Of a stretch of 64,000 nt of DNA, positions 8,766 to 18,227 are shown in pieces; within the stretch, counting starts at the first letter, position 1; every line of letters begins with the position of its first letter. A program made the translations under genes and the position numbers. This DNA is from Celeribacter indicus (GTDB lineage: Bacteria; Pseudomonadota; Alphaproteobacteria; Rhodobacterales; Rhodobacteraceae). The stretch spans positions 2,728,001 to 2,792,000 of the forward strand of contig NZ_CP004393.1 in assembly GCF_000819565.1 (NCBI RefSeq), written 5' to 3'. The notes under the pieces are model-generated. The model saw only the letters and a program-made list of their open reading frames with translations. It did not search any database and was not told where the DNA came from.

Positions 8766-11609
8766 ATGGCAAACGGAATCTGTGACATCTGCAAGCGCCG
8801 CCCGGCCTCGTTCCGGGCGCAGGTATCGGTCAATGGCGAACGCCAGGTAATGGAGCTTTGTGACGATGATTACCGCAAGCTCGCACGCCAGCAGCGGCGG
8901 TCGTCCTCGCCGCTGGAATCGCTCTTCGGCGGCGGATCGCTCTTCGACGAATTCTTCGGTGACAGCCCGCTTGGCGGGATGGACCGGCGTATCGGCGACG
9001 AAAGCGAAGGTCAGCGCATTCCCGTAAATCGTGGCAGTCGGCGCGGCCAGGGCGGGGCGAGCATCGCCGATCGTCTTAGCGAACAGGGCAACAAGCTCTT
9101 GCAGGAGGCCGCGCAGAAAGCAGGGGAACTCGGCCGCTCCGAGGTCGATACCGAACATCTGCTCTTCGCGCTGAGTCACAGCGATGTGGTCAGGACGCTG
9201 CTGGAGCAATTCAAGATCGACGTGGACGACCTGCGCCGCCAGATCGACAAAGAGGCCCCTCGCGGCGAAGACAAACAGGATGGCGAGATCGGCGTCAGCC
9301 CGCGTCTGAAGGATGCGCTGAACCGCGCCTTCGTCGCCTCGAACGAGCTGGGCCATTCCTATGTCGGCCCGGAACACCTGCTGATCGGACTCGCCGAAGA
9401 AGGCGATGGCCTGGCCGCCGACATCCTTCGCAAGCTCGGCCTGACGCCGCAGTCGCTGCGCCAGCAGGTCACGAAGGTTGTGGGCCAGGGGGCCGAGGAG
9501 GGTCGGGTCGAGACGCCCTCGAACACGCCCGACCTCGATGAATTTTCTCGCGACCTCACGAAACTGGCTCGCGACGGCAAGCTCGACCCCGTTATCGGCC
9601 GCGCCCGCGAGATCGAGACCACGATCGAGGTTCTGGCGCGGCGCAAGAAGAACAACCCCGTGCTGATCGGCGAGCCCGGCGTCGGCAAGACCGCGATCAT
9701 CGAGGGCCTGGCACAACGGATCGTGGCTGGCGAGGTGCCCGAAGCTCTGCGCGACAAGCGGTTGGTCGAGCTGAACATCAACTCGATGGTCGCCGGATCG
9801 AAATATCGCGGCGAATTCGAGGAACGCATCCAGAAAGTGCTGAAGGAGATCGAGGCCAACAAGGACGATCTCGTGCTCTTTATCGACGAATTGCACACGA
9901 TCATGGGCGCGGGCCAGGGCGGCGGCGAAGGCGGGCTCGATGTGGCCAATACCTTCAAGCCGGCGCTGGCACGGGGCGAGTTGAACCTGATTGGTGCCAC
10001 CACACTCAATGAATACCAGAAGCACATCGAGAAGGACGCGGCACTGGAGCGGCGTTTCCAGCCGGTCTATGTCGATGAACCCACGGTGGCGCAGACCATC
10101 ATGATCCTGCGCGGCCTGCGCGACACGCTGGAGTCTCACCACAAGGTGACGATCACCGACGAGGCCATCGTCGCCGCGGCCGAATTGTCCGATCGCTATG
10201 TCACCGGCCGCTTCATGCCCGACAAGGCCATCGACCTGATCGACCAGGCCGCTGCGCGCGTGAAAATCAGCGCCACCGCACGGCCGGTGGACGTGCAGGA
10301 GCTGGAAGCGGAGACGAAGCAAATCCAGCGCGAACAGGATTACGCCGCCGCCCGCAAGCAATTCGACCGTGCAGGCGAACTGAAGAAGGAACTGGAGGAA
10401 AAGCAGACCGAACTGGATGCCCTGCTGGAAACCTGGAAACGCGACCGTGCCTCGGCCAGCGCCGAGGTGCGCACCGACCACATCGCGCAGATCGTCTCCA
10501 AGCTGACCGGCATCCCCGTCACCGACCTGACGACCGAGGAGCGCGAGAAGCTGCTGAAGCTGGAGGACCAGTTGCACGAGCGCGTCATCGGCCAGGATCA
10601 GGCGATCGGTGCGGTGGCCGACGCGGTGCGGCTGGCGCGCGCGGGGTTGCGCGAAGGGTCCGCCCCCACGGCGACATTCATGTTCCTCGGGCCCACCGGC
10701 GTCGGCAAGACCGAACTCGCCAAGGCGCTGGCCGAGACCGTCTATGGCGACGAGGATGCGATGATCCGCATCGACATGTCGGAATACGGCGAGCGCCACG
10801 CCGTCGCGCGGCTGGTGGGCGCCCCGCCGGGTTACGTGGGCTATGACGAGGGCGGCCAGCTGACCGAGCGCGTGCGCCGCCGCCCCTATTCGGTGGTTCT
10901 GCTGGACGAGATCGAAAAGGCCCACGCGGATGTCTACAACATCCTGTTGCAGGTCTTCGACGACGGGCGGCTGACCGACGGCAAGGGCCGGGTGGTGGAT
11001 TTCACCAACACCATCATCATCGCCACCTCGAACCTCGGCTCGGACATCATCCAGCGCAACCTCAAGAAGCGCGGCACGAAGGAGTTCGACGAGGGCAAGC
11101 AACGGGGTGAGTTGATGGAGGTGCTACGGCAGCATTTCCGCCCCGAGTTCATCAACCGGATCGACGAGATCATCGTCTTCCATTCGCTCAACCGCCCGGA
11201 AATCCGCCGGATCGTGGAGTTGCAGCTCGACCGCGTGGCGCGCACCGCGCTTGGTCAGGGCGTCGAGATGGCGTTCGATGAAAGCGTGACCGATCATTTC
11301 GCCGCCGTGGGCTTCCAGCCCGAATTCGGTGCCCGCGAATTGCGCCGCCTGATCCGGTCGGAACTGGAAACCGAACTGGCCCGCGCAATGCTCTCCGGCT
11401 CGGTCGAGGATGGCGACAAGGTCCGCGCCGCCTGGTCGGCGGAGGAGCAGAAGATCACCTTCGAGAAACAGGAGGTCGCGGAGGAGGACAGCGCCGAACC
11501 GGAAGACAAACCGGCTGACACGTCCGGCACCGCCGATGGCGATGAAGACAGTGAAGCCACGGACGCAAAAGGGGAGTCCGATGCGTCCGAGGAGGCTTCC
11601 GCGAAGTAA
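8766..11609 (+). CDS. clpK: ClpK-type AAA+ disaggregase
   Basis: Hsp100/Clp unfoldase of 947 residues, the defining chaperone of transferable heat-resistance islands. The N-terminus carries a zinc-finger-like [11 protein letters not shown] with a second Cys in ELCDDDY, then a Clp-N repeat domain (about 100-240). AAA-1 has Walker A GEPGVGKT at 302-309; a middle region with a short coiled coil follows (about 510-560); AAA-2 has Walker A GPTGVGKT at 642-649. A C-terminal acidic tail of about 40 residues is unusual relative to ClpB. Length and Cys-containing N-terminus match ClpK better than ClpB or ClpC. GGAGGAAG precedes the ATG. Confidence 0.92.
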   Translation: MANGICDICKRRPASFRAQVSVNGERQVMELCDDDYRKLARQQRRSSSPLESLFGGGSLFDEFFGDSPLGGMDRRIGDESEGQRIPVNRGSRRGQGGASIADRLSEQGNKLLQEAAQKAGELGRSEVDTEHLLFALSHSDVVRTLLEQFKIDVDDLRRQIDKEAPRGEDKQDGEIGVSPRLKDALNRAFVASNELGHSYVGPEHLLIGLAEEGDGLAADILRKLGLTPQSLRQQVTKVVGQGAEEGRVETPSNTPDLDEFSRDLTKLARDGKLDPVIGRAREIETTIEVLARRKKNNPVLIGEPGVGKTAIIEGLAQRIVAGEVPEALRDKRLVELNINSMVAGSKYRGEFEERIQKVLKEIEANKDDLVLFIDELHTIMGAGQGGGEGGLDVANTFKPALARGELNLIGATTLNEYQKHIEKDAALERRFQPVYVDEPTVAQTIMILRGLRDTLESHHKVTITDEAIVAAAELSDRYVTGRFMPDKAIDLIDQAAARVKISATARPVDVQELEAETKQIQREQDYAAARKQFDRAGELKKELEEKQTELDALLETWKRDRASASAEVRTDHIAQIVSKLTGIPVTDLTTEEREKLLKLEDQLHERVIGQDQAIGAVADAVRLARAGLREGSAPTATFMFLGPTGVGKTELAKALAETVYGDEDAMIRIDMSEYGERHAVARLVGAPPGYVGYDEGGQLTERVRRRPYSVVLLDEIEKAHADVYNILLQVFDDGRLTDGKGRVVDFTNTIIIATSNLGSDIIQRNLKKRGTKEFDEGKQRGELMEVLRQHFRPEFINRIDEIIVFHSLNRPEIRRIVELQLDRVARTALGQGVEMAFDESVTDHFAAVGFQPEFGARELRRLIRSELETELARAMLSGSVEDGDKVRAAWSAEEQKITFEKQEVAEEDSAEPEDKPADTSGTADGDEDSEATDAKGESDASEEASAK

Positions 11610-11625
11610 CTGGAGGGTTTTGAAG

Positions 11626-12246
11626 ATGACACATGAAACCAACCCGATCCCCGGCTTCTGTTCCCTGTCGAAGAACTGGTGGGCCTTCGTGCTGCGCGGT
11701 GTGCTGGCGCTTGTCATCTCCGTGCTGGCCTGGTTCATGCCGGCCGAGGCGGTGCTGACGCTCACGCTGGTCTTCGGTGCCTTCGCCTTTGCCGATGGCG
11801 TCTTCGGCCTGATCGCGGCCGTGCGCCAGATGCGCGAGGGCGAACGCTGGGGCTGGCTCGCCTTCAGCGGCATCCTCGGCATCCTGACCGGCATCGTCGT
11901 GATCGTCTCGCCCTTCGTGGCGACTCTGGTTCTGGCCGTATTCCTCTGGGCCAGCATCGCCTTCTGGTCGGTCTTTTCGGGTCTGCTCGAGATCGTCACT
12001 GCGATCCGTCTGCGCAAGGAGATCGAGGGCGAGGTCTGGCTCGGGCTGAGCGGCATCGTGTCGGTCCTGCTGGGCGTCCTGATCGTCTGGTTCCTGGCAA
12101 CAAGCCCCGTTGAAACCCTGCTGGCCCTCGGCTGGCTGCTGGCGATCTATGCCGCGATCTTCGGCGTGACGATCATTCTGCTGGGCTTGAAGCTGCGAAA
12201 ATCCGGCGGCGGGGCCGACCATACCGCATCGGCGGAAACGGCCTGA
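11626..12246 (+). CDS. hdeD: HdeD family acid-resistance membrane protein
   Basis: Inner-membrane protein of 206 residues with six predicted hydrophobic segments arranged as DUF308/HdeD repeats (segments from about residue 19 to 190). HdeD proteins act in acid and membrane stress, and a copy is a regular member of stress-tolerance islands. The ATG at 11626 follows GGAGGG after the clpK stop by 16 bases. The C-terminal tail (KSGGGADHTAS) is hydrophilic. Function beyond family membership is not evident. Confidence 0.88.
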   Translation: MTHETNPIPGFCSLSKNWWAFVLRGVLALVISVLAWFMPAEAVLTLTLVFGAFAFADGVFGLIAAVRQMREGERWGWLAFSGILGILTGIVVIVSPFVATLVLAVFLWASIAFWSVFSGLLEIVTAIRLRKEIEGEVWLGLSGIVSVLLGVLIVWFLATSPVETLLALGWLLAIYAAIFGVTIILLGLKLRKSGGGADHTASAETA

Positions 12247-12283
12247 GACATCTGAAAGCAACCTGTTCTGAAAGGAGGTCACG

Positions 12284-12790
12284 ATGTTCAGCATGAGAGG
12301 TCATAACCGGCCGATGTCCCGGCCGACGATCCCCGGAACCGACCTGTCGTCGCCGGACGTGCCCACGGCGATCATCTATCGCCCGTCGCGCAGCGCGACC
12401 CAGTCGGGGCCGCGCCCGCGGCACTGGATACTGGAGTTCGAGCCCGCCGCATCCCCGGAGATCGAGCCGCTGATGGGCTGGACCGCCACGCGCGATCCCT
12501 ACCGGCCGATCCGGCTCAGCTTTCCGGATCGTGAAAGCGCCATCGACTACGCCGAACGGCAGAACTGGGATTACATTGTGCGGGACGAAAGCCAGCGCCG
12601 CCGCGGCCCCCGGCGGGAACCGATCTTCCGGCCCCTTGAAAGGTTGGACGGGCCGCAACCGCGCGTCCGGACCGAAGACCGCAAACCGCCCGCCGAGGAC
12701 GAGACCGATCCAGTGACCCTGGCCGCGCTGGAATCCTTCCCGGCCTCCGACCCGCCGGCCTGGACGGGAACGACCCTGGGGGGCCGCTGA
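12284..12790 (+). CDS. NDUFS4-like (ETC complex I subunit conserved region) protein
   Basis: 168 residues. The core (about residues 28-100) has RPSRSATQSGPRPRHWILEF and a GWT-x-DP-x-RPIRLSFPDRESAI pattern, matching the family of complex I accessory subunit NDUFS4. It does not carry the usual genomic context of respiratory genes and sits inside the chaperone operon, 37 bases after hdeD. The C-terminus ends in ALESFPASDPPAW, a motif seen in small stress-related alphaproteobacterial proteins. Its role in this operon is unknown; repair or protection of the respiratory chain is only a guess. AAAGGAGG precedes the ATG. Confidence 0.75.
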   Translation: MFSMRGHNRPMSRPTIPGTDLSSPDVPTAIIYRPSRSATQSGPRPRHWILEFEPAASPEIEPLMGWTATRDPYRPIRLSFPDRESAIDYAERQNWDYIVRDESQRRRGPRREPIFRPLERLDGPQPRVRTEDRKPPAEDETDPVTLAALESFPASDPPAWTGTTLGGR

Positions 12791-12876
12791 CGTATTGGAC
12801 GTGCGAAAACCGGCCCGCCGCATGTTCACATCACGATGAAGGACCGGACGACAGGAAACCGCAAAGGAGAAAGGAG

Positions 12877-13872
12877 ATGCCCATGTTCATTCGCAAGACA
12901 CTCGCCTCGTCCGTCAGTGCCCTGGCGCTGACATCCATGCTGGCCCTTTCGCCAGCCTTTGCCCAGGAGACATCGCAGCCCCCGACCGCCCAGACCAATG
13001 AGGCGGTAAGCGAAGCGGTGCAGGATGAAGCGTCCGCACAGGTCGACGAGAAACGGAAGAAACTTCTCAATGACGCAACTAGGGCACTTGCGGAAACGGA
13101 GACCGCTCTCAAGGCTCTCGATGAAGGAGACAGCGAGGCTGCGCTCGAAGCGCTGGCAGTCGCAACCGGCAAGCTTCAAAGCGTCGTCGCCCGCGATCCC
13201 GACCTCGCTCTTGCGCCTGTCGATGTCCAGCTGCTCCAACGTGATTTGTTGGGTGACGTGGAAACGATCGACGCGGCCCGCGAGGCAATCGAAAATCTGG
13301 TGGACGAAGGCAACCTCCAGGAGGCCCGCCCCCTGATGCGCGATTTTGCCAGCGAAATCGTGGTGGAGACCACCAATCTGCCGCTTGCCACCTACCCCGA
13401 CGCGCTTCTGCGCGCGACCTCCCAGATTGATGCAGGCGATGTGGAGACCGCGAAACAGACGCTTGCGACCGCGCTTGGAACCGTGGTCGTGACCGAGGAA
13501 GTGATCGCGCTTCCGGTTCTGAGGGCGCAACTCCTGATCGACGCTGCGGAAAATGCGCTTGGCGACGGTGAAAGCATGACTGCGGATACCGAAGCCGGGG
13601 AATCCGCGGCGGCCGAGACCGAGGATGCCGACGCCGCCGTCGATGCGGAACCGCTTTCGCCCGGCGAATATGTCGAGGCTGCGCGTAACCAACTCAGGAT
13701 TGCCGAAGCGCTCGGCTACGGCAACGAGGACGATTTCGAGGAACTGCACGAAAACCTCGATGAACTCGACGAGAAGATCGACGCCGCGCACGATACCGGC
13801 GGCATCTTCGACAAGATCGGCGACAGCTTCATCCGTCTCAAGCAGAGGCTGTTCGGAACGGATTCGGAATGA
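12877..13872 (+). CDS. yfdX: YfdX family periplasmic stress protein
   Basis: 331 residues with a cleavable signal peptide (MFIRKTLASSVSALALTS to PAFAQE, cut near residue 30). The mature part is a helical YfdX domain rich in Ala, Glu and Asp, with an acidic low-complexity stretch at about residues 235-265. YfdX proteins are periplasmic chaperone-like factors of the acid/multidrug regulon, and one or two copies occur in every described stress-tolerance locus. This copy is longer than the enterobacterial ones (about 210 residues) because of the acidic insert and C-terminal helices. AAAGGAG lies upstream. Confidence 0.85.
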   Translation: MPMFIRKTLASSVSALALTSMLALSPAFAQETSQPPTAQTNEAVSEAVQDEASAQVDEKRKKLLNDATRALAETETALKALDEGDSEAALEALAVATGKLQSVVARDPDLALAPVDVQLLQRDLLGDVETIDAAREAIENLVDEGNLQEARPLMRDFASEIVVETTNLPLATYPDALLRATSQIDAGDVETAKQTLATALGTVVVTEEVIALPVLRAQLLIDAAENALGDGESMTADTEAGESAAAETEDADAAVDAEPLSPGEYVEAARNQLRIAEALGYGNEDDFEELHENLDELDEKIDAAHDTGGIFDKIGDSFIRLKQRLFGTDSE

Positions 13873-13961
13873 TGCGCTGCCCTTCCACAATCAACTGCCT
13901 TGCAACACCGGTGGCCGGATACCTCCGGCCACCTTTTCCACCGGCTTGAAGGAGATCGAAG

Positions 13962-15365
13962 ATGCCCGCACTTGTTTCTCGTCTTGGCCACATTCTGGTG
14001 GCTCTTTGCATCGTTTCGCTGACATTCGCGGCGCCGGTCGCGTCGCAGACGGCCGACCGTCCGCTATTTCGAAGCGACAGCGGACTGCCCACTCTGGCAC
14101 CCCTTCTGGCCGAGGTCACTCCGGCCGTGGTCAATATATCCGTCGAAAGCCGCCAGACAGCGGAGATGAACCCGCTCTTCAACGACCCGTTCTTCCGGCG
14201 GTTCTTCGATATGCCGCCCGTGCCGCAGCAGCCCACGCCGCGCCAGCAGATGAGCGCCGGGTCGGGTGTGATCATCGATTCCGAAGAAGGCTATGTCCTT
14301 ACCAATCACCACGTGATCGAAAACGGCGACCGGATCGTGGTCACGCTCAAGGATAGACGACAGTTCGATGCTGAACTCATCGGCAGTGACCCCGGAACCG
14401 ACATCGCATTATTGCAGATCGAAGCCGAGGATATCTCCGCGCTGGAGCTTGGGGACAGCGACAGCCTGCTTGTCGGGGACTATGTGCTCGCTATCGGAAA
14501 CCCTTTCGGCCTCGGACAGACGGTGACTTCCGGTATCGTCAGTGCATTGGGGCGCAGCGGCCTCAATGTCGACGGCTACGAGGATTTCATCCAGACCGAC
14601 GCGTCGATCAACCCCGGAAACTCGGGCGGCGCGCTGATCACCCTCGACGGGCGATTGGTCGGCATCAACACCGCGATCATCGCGCCGTCCGGCGGCAATG
14701 TCGGAATAGGATTCGCTGTGCCCGCCAACATGGCCAGCGCGGTCATGGATCAGCTGATCGAGTATGGCGAAGTGCGCAGAGGCCAGCTTGGTGTGATGAT
14801 TCAGGATTTCACGCCCGATCTTGCCGACGCATTGGGCATCGAAGCGGGCGTCGGCGCAGTGGTCACACAGGTCGAGCCCGACAGCGCGGCCGAGGAAGCC
14901 GGCTTGCAACCCGGCGACCTGATCGTCGCCGTCGATGGCCGCCCCGTAGCGGGCTCCGCCGATCTTCGCAGTCAGATCGGGCTGAAACGGATCGACAGCG
15001 ATGTCGAGTTGCAGGTCATTCGCGACGGCGAGGAACTGACTTTAAGTGCGACCCTGCGTGAAGGCGGGCTGGTCGCCGCCGCAACCGGCGAGCGCGCGTT
15101 CGACCGGCTTTCGGGAGCGGAGCTTCGCGACCTTCAACCGGGCGACCCGTTCTATGGCAACCTTTCCGGCGTCGTGGTTGCGCGGCTCGATCCGGGAAGC
15201 CGGGCGGCGCGTTCGGGATTGGAAGCGGGTGACATCATCCTCGCTGTCAACCGCGTGTCGGTCGCTTCGGTTGCGGATTTGCGCCAGCAACTGGCGCAGG
15301 TCGATGGGGCGCTCGCCCTCACCATTCAGCGAGGCGCGGCCCGCATCTTTCTGGTCATGCGCTGA
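13962..15365 (+). CDS. degP: DegP/HtrA (Do) family periplasmic serine protease
   Basis: 467 residues: signal peptide (about 1-28), trypsin-like protease domain with catalytic His117 (TNHHV), Asp147 (GTDIALLQ) and Ser221 (GNSGGAL), then two PDZ domains (about 270-365 and 380-465). It acts as protease and chaperone on misfolded envelope proteins. AAGGAG lies before the ATG, 89 bases after yfdX. The complete triad indicates an active enzyme. DegP closes the canonical stress-tolerance loci, but here three further genes follow. Confidence 0.93.
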   Translation: MPALVSRLGHILVALCIVSLTFAAPVASQTADRPLFRSDSGLPTLAPLLAEVTPAVVNISVESRQTAEMNPLFNDPFFRRFFDMPPVPQQPTPRQQMSAGSGVIIDSEEGYVLTNHHVIENGDRIVVTLKDRRQFDAELIGSDPGTDIALLQIEAEDISALELGDSDSLLVGDYVLAIGNPFGLGQTVTSGIVSALGRSGLNVDGYEDFIQTDASINPGNSGGALITLDGRLVGINTAIIAPSGGNVGIGFAVPANMASAVMDQLIEYGEVRRGQLGVMIQDFTPDLADALGIEAGVGAVVTQVEPDSAAEEAGLQPGDLIVAVDGRPVAGSADLRSQIGLKRIDSDVELQVIRDGEELTLSATLREGGLVAAATGERAFDRLSGAELRDLQPGDPFYGNLSGVVVARLDPGSRAARSGLEAGDIILAVNRVSVASVADLRQQLAQVDGALALTIQRGAARIFLVMR

Positions 15366-15395
15366 ACCTTGGTGGATATCGAAGAGGAGGGTTCC

Positions 15396-15968
15396 ATGTC
15401 CGAGACTGAAAAGAAACCCGAAGCCGTAGCGATCACCGATGACATTGGCCAAGACGCTAAGGGCCTTGGAACGATGCCGAAGGCGGAGGACAAAAGCCCG
15501 GAGGTCGACATCGCGCGTCTGACCGACAAGTGGAAGCGCGCGCTCGCTGATGCCGAAAACACCCGCAAGAGGGCAGACGCGTCGTACGCGGAGGGGCGTG
15601 AACACGGTATCGCCTTGGCCGTCGAGGCTCTCGCGCCTGCCCTTGACGCCCTGGCGCTCGGGATCGAGGCCGCGCGAGCAAATCCGGATGCCGAAGATCC
15701 CAGGATCGTTTCGCATCTTGAGGGTCTGTGCAATGCCCGGACGGCCTTCGAGACCGGACTGAAAGCACTCGGCGTGAGAACCATCGCGCCCGAGAACGCG
15801 CCTTTCGACGCAGCCCTGCACGAAGCGATGCAGATGCAGGAAACAGACAAAGTCAAACCCGGACAGGTCATGGTCTTGCATCGCCCCGGCTATGCCATCG
15901 GCCAGCGCCTGATCCGGCCTGCCCGCGTCACTGTGAGCGCCGCACCAGCCAAAGCGGCGGAGGCATAA
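15396..15968 (+). CDS. grpE: GrpE nucleotide exchange factor (island copy)
   Basis: 190 residues from the ATG at 15396, chosen because GAGGAGG lies 8 bases upstream; the frame is open back to 15369. A central coiled coil (about residues 45-75, RLTDKWKRALADAENTRKR) and the C-terminal beta domain (HEAMQMQETDKVKPGQVM and GYAIGQRLIRPARVTV) mark it as GrpE, the exchange factor of DnaK. No dnaK or dnaJ is present in the island, so it presumably serves a host DnaK, possibly coupling it to ClpK. Confidence 0.9.
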   Translation: MSETEKKPEAVAITDDIGQDAKGLGTMPKAEDKSPEVDIARLTDKWKRALADAENTRKRADASYAEGREHGIALAVEALAPALDALALGIEAARANPDAEDPRIVSHLEGLCNARTAFETGLKALGVRTIAPENAPFDAALHEAMQMQETDKVKPGQVMVLHRPGYAIGQRLIRPARVTVSAAPAKAAEA

Positions 15969-15971
15969 GTA

Positions 15972-16847
15972 ATGCTGCGACTTGCGCTCTATCTCGGTGC
16001 GAACTTCGCGATCCTCGCGGTGCTGTCGGTGGCGTTCCGCCTGTTCGGCATCGACAGCCTGTTGCAGGCAAACGGCGTCGATCTGAACCTGACGGCGCTG
16101 CTGATCTTCGCCGGGGTGCTGGGCTTTGCCGGATCGCTGATCTCGCTCATTCTGTCCAAGAGCATGGCAAAGGCCGCGATGCGCGTGCAGGTCATCACCA
16201 CTCCACGCAGTGCGGTCGAGCGCTGGCTGATCGAAACCGTCCACGCCCAGGCGGATCGCGCCGGGATCGGGCGGCCCGAAGTCGGCATCTTCGATCACCC
16301 CTCGCCCAACGCCTTTGCCACCGGCTGGAATAGCAATGACGCACTGATCGCCGTCAGCACCGGCCTGTTGCATCATATGGACCGGGGCGAGGTCGAGGCG
16401 GTGCTAGCCCATGAGGTCAGTCATGCCGCCAATGGCGACATGGTGACGCTCGCGCTGATCCAGGGCGTGGTGAACACCTTCGTCATCTTCCTGTCACGCA
16501 TTGCCGGACTGCTGTTCGATCGGCTGATCCTGCGGATCGAGCGTGGCTATGGGCCGGGCTTCTGGATCGTGTCGCTGATCATGGAAATGGTCTTGGGCGT
16601 GCTGGCCATGGCCATCGTCATGTGGTTTTCGCGCTGGCGCGAGTACCGGGCCGATGCAGGCGGCGCGGCACTGGCAGGACGGCGCAACATGATCGCGGCG
16701 CTCGAACGGTTGCGGCAGGCGCAGAACGCACCGCCACTGCCCGAGGAAATGCGCGCCTTTGCCATCAGCGCTGGCCGCGTTCAGGCGCTCTTTGCCAGCC
16801 ATCCCCCGCTGGAGAAACGCATCGCCGCGCTGAGGCAGGGTGTATGA
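15972..16847 (+). CDS. htpX: HtpX family membrane zinc metalloprotease
   Basis: 291 residues: two N-terminal membrane helices (about 5-23 and 36-56), catalytic HEVSH at 147-151 with a downstream Glu in WREYRADAGG, and two more helices between about 170 and 215. HtpX works with FtsH in removing damaged inner-membrane proteins. It starts 3 bases after grpE, and its stop overlaps the next start in an ATGA. Having both FtsH and HtpX in one mobile island points to a strong membrane-quality-control component. Confidence 0.92.
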   Translation: MLRLALYLGANFAILAVLSVAFRLFGIDSLLQANGVDLNLTALLIFAGVLGFAGSLISLILSKSMAKAAMRVQVITTPRSAVERWLIETVHAQADRAGIGRPEVGIFDHPSPNAFATGWNSNDALIAVSTGLLHHMDRGEVEAVLAHEVSHAANGDMVTLALIQGVVNTFVIFLSRIAGLLFDRLILRIERGYGPGFWIVSLIMEMVLGVLAMAIVMWFSRWREYRADAGGAALAGRRNMIAALERLRQAQNAPPLPEEMRAFAISAGRVQALFASHPPLEKRIAALRQGV

Positions 16848-17509
16848 TCGCGATCTTCTCGCTCCTGCTTGTCATCGCCTTGTCACTGCTGATCGTTCGT
16901 ATCGGCACCATCGCGTTGACGATGACCGGCCTGACCGAAGAGGTTGCGAAGTTTCAGGCGCTCTCTGCCTTTTCCGGCGCGGGCTTCACCACCGACGAGG
17001 CCGAACACGTGGTCTCCGGGCCGGCACGCCGCCGCATCATCGGCCTGTTGATCCGGGCCGGCTCGGTGGGGATCGTGACCGCGATCTCGACGCTGATGCT
17101 GTCGATGATCGGGGCGGAGCGGCAGGCGACCGCGGATCGGTTGATCATACTCTTGCTCGGTGTGGCCCTCATCTTCGCTCTCGCCCGCTCTGAGCGGCTC
17201 GAACGGTGGGCCACCCCGTTGATCCGCCACGCCCTTCAGAAATCGACGGACCTCGATCTGCGGGACTATGCCCATGTGCTTCACCTGCGGGAGAATTTCG
17301 CGGTCGGGCGCGTCGAGGGGGCAGAAGGATCGGACTGGTCCGGGAAAACACTGAAAAGCCTGAACCTGCCCTCGCTCGGGATCAATGTTTTGGGGATCGA
17401 GCGTATGGATGGAAGCTATGTCGGCGTGCCCGACGGGGAAACGGCACTCAAGGCTGGGGACCGGGTGGTGCTATTCGGAGATCGGGACGAAATGGATCGT
17501 CTGGGGTAA
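16844..17509 (+). CDS. TrkA-C domain membrane protein (KefB-like island protein)
   Basis: 221 residues. Three hydrophobic segments lie in the N-terminal half (about 1-22, 64-86, 99-114), with AFSGAGFTTDEAE between the first two. The C-terminal third (about 150-220) is a TrkA-C/RCK-type domain with GKTLKSLNLPSLGINVLGI and LKAGDRVVLFGDRDEM. The equivalent gene in enterobacterial loci is labelled kefB, but this protein is too short to be a full K+/H+ antiporter. It is translationally coupled to htpX (ATGA overlap) and is the last gene of the stress operon. Confidence 0.85.
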   Translation: MIAIFSLLLVIALSLLIVRIGTIALTMTGLTEEVAKFQALSAFSGAGFTTDEAEHVVSGPARRRIIGLLIRAGSVGIVTAISTLMLSMIGAERQATADRLIILLLGVALIFALARSERLERWATPLIRHALQKSTDLDLRDYAHVLHLRENFAVGRVEGAEGSDWSGKTLKSLNLPSLGINVLGIERMDGSYVGVPDGETALKAGDRVVLFGDRDEMDRLG

Positions 17510-17793
17510 GAGCGGGTCGTTCATAGAGAGCCGTTGATCGAACCAGGCTAGAACGCCCCTCTGTAACTACTCGCTTCCGATAGCTGCCATTGGCGCAACG
17601 GTAGCGAAGTGCACTTTGTCCGCATAGCGCACGTTAGCCTCATCGGGACCTTCGCAGCCGCCGCGAATGGCCGTTGTCGCGAACGCAGCAGCAATTCGAG
17701 GTGATCACGGAGGTCCGCTCAGGGGCGAGCAACCCGGACATGCTGATCACGGCTACAGTTCCCACGTCTGCGGCGGCGGCAGGTGACATCTTT
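17510..17793. other. Right junction of the stress island (no gene seen)
   Basis: 284 bases between the TrkA-C stop and the copG stop, which converge. No intact gene. About 17575-17690 looks like an intergenic repeat of the type common in Rhodobacterales, and shares GATAGCTGCCATT with the left junction (one mismatch). A plus-strand fragment near 17677-17760 (QQQFEVITEVRSGASNPD) looks faintly like the start of a transposase or transfer-associated protein, but I could not identify it. No obvious target-site duplication pair was found by eye. Confidence 0.35.
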
Positions 17794-18225
17794 TCAGCTA
17801 CCTGCCCCGCCATCAACATCCTCGGACACCTCTTGCCGCAGCTTCGGCCCCTGGGCCAGGCGTCTACCGAGAGCCGAGATGAATGCCTCGTAACGCTCCC
17901 CTGCCTTGGCCCGAGCCGCCTTGGCTGCGGGTTCCGGCAGAGCCGGTGTTGTTGCCAGCCAGAAACGTATGAACACCGCCAGGCTTTCGATGGAGATCCC
18001 GACATCGCGTTCCAGCCGGGTGATCCGCCTGTCGATCTGATCCAGGCGTCGGGCCAGAACCGCCTCGCGGCGCTCTCCGTCATCCGGAGAGAGGAAGGAT
18101 GCGATCGCGGCCTCGGCCACCATCGACTGGGATCGATCACGCCGGGCGGCGAAGTCTGCCAGCATCTGCATTACCTCGGGATCGAGGTAGACCGAGATCT
18201 TCGTCTTCTTGCGGCTGGTGGTCAT
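17794..18225 (-). CDS. CopG/ribbon-helix-helix family regulator of the transfer region
   Basis: 143 residues from the ATG at 18225; a TTG two codons upstream overlaps the traG stop. The N-terminus KTKISVYLDPEVMQMLADFA is a ribbon-helix-helix DNA-binding fold; the remainder is helical (RRLDQIDRRITRLERD). A CopG protein in this slot, immediately after traG and immediately before trbB, is the usual arrangement in alphaproteobacterial conjugative elements. Here it follows traG normally but is cut off from trbB by the stress island. It probably regulates transfer genes. Confidence 0.88.
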   Translation of the reverse strand: MTTSRKKTKISVYLDPEVMQMLADFAARRDRSQSMVAEAAIASFLSPDDGERREAVLARRLDQIDRRITRLERDVGISIESLAVFIRFWLATTPALPEPAAKAARAKAGERYEAFISALGRRLAQGPKLRQEVSEDVDGGAGS

Positions 18226-18227
18226 GA

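Noticed and set aside
8598..11102. 834-codon open frame antisense to clpK
   Set aside because: It is a by-product of the high GC of clpK; the sense frame has full Clp domains, and the antisense product has no recognisable family or ribosome site.
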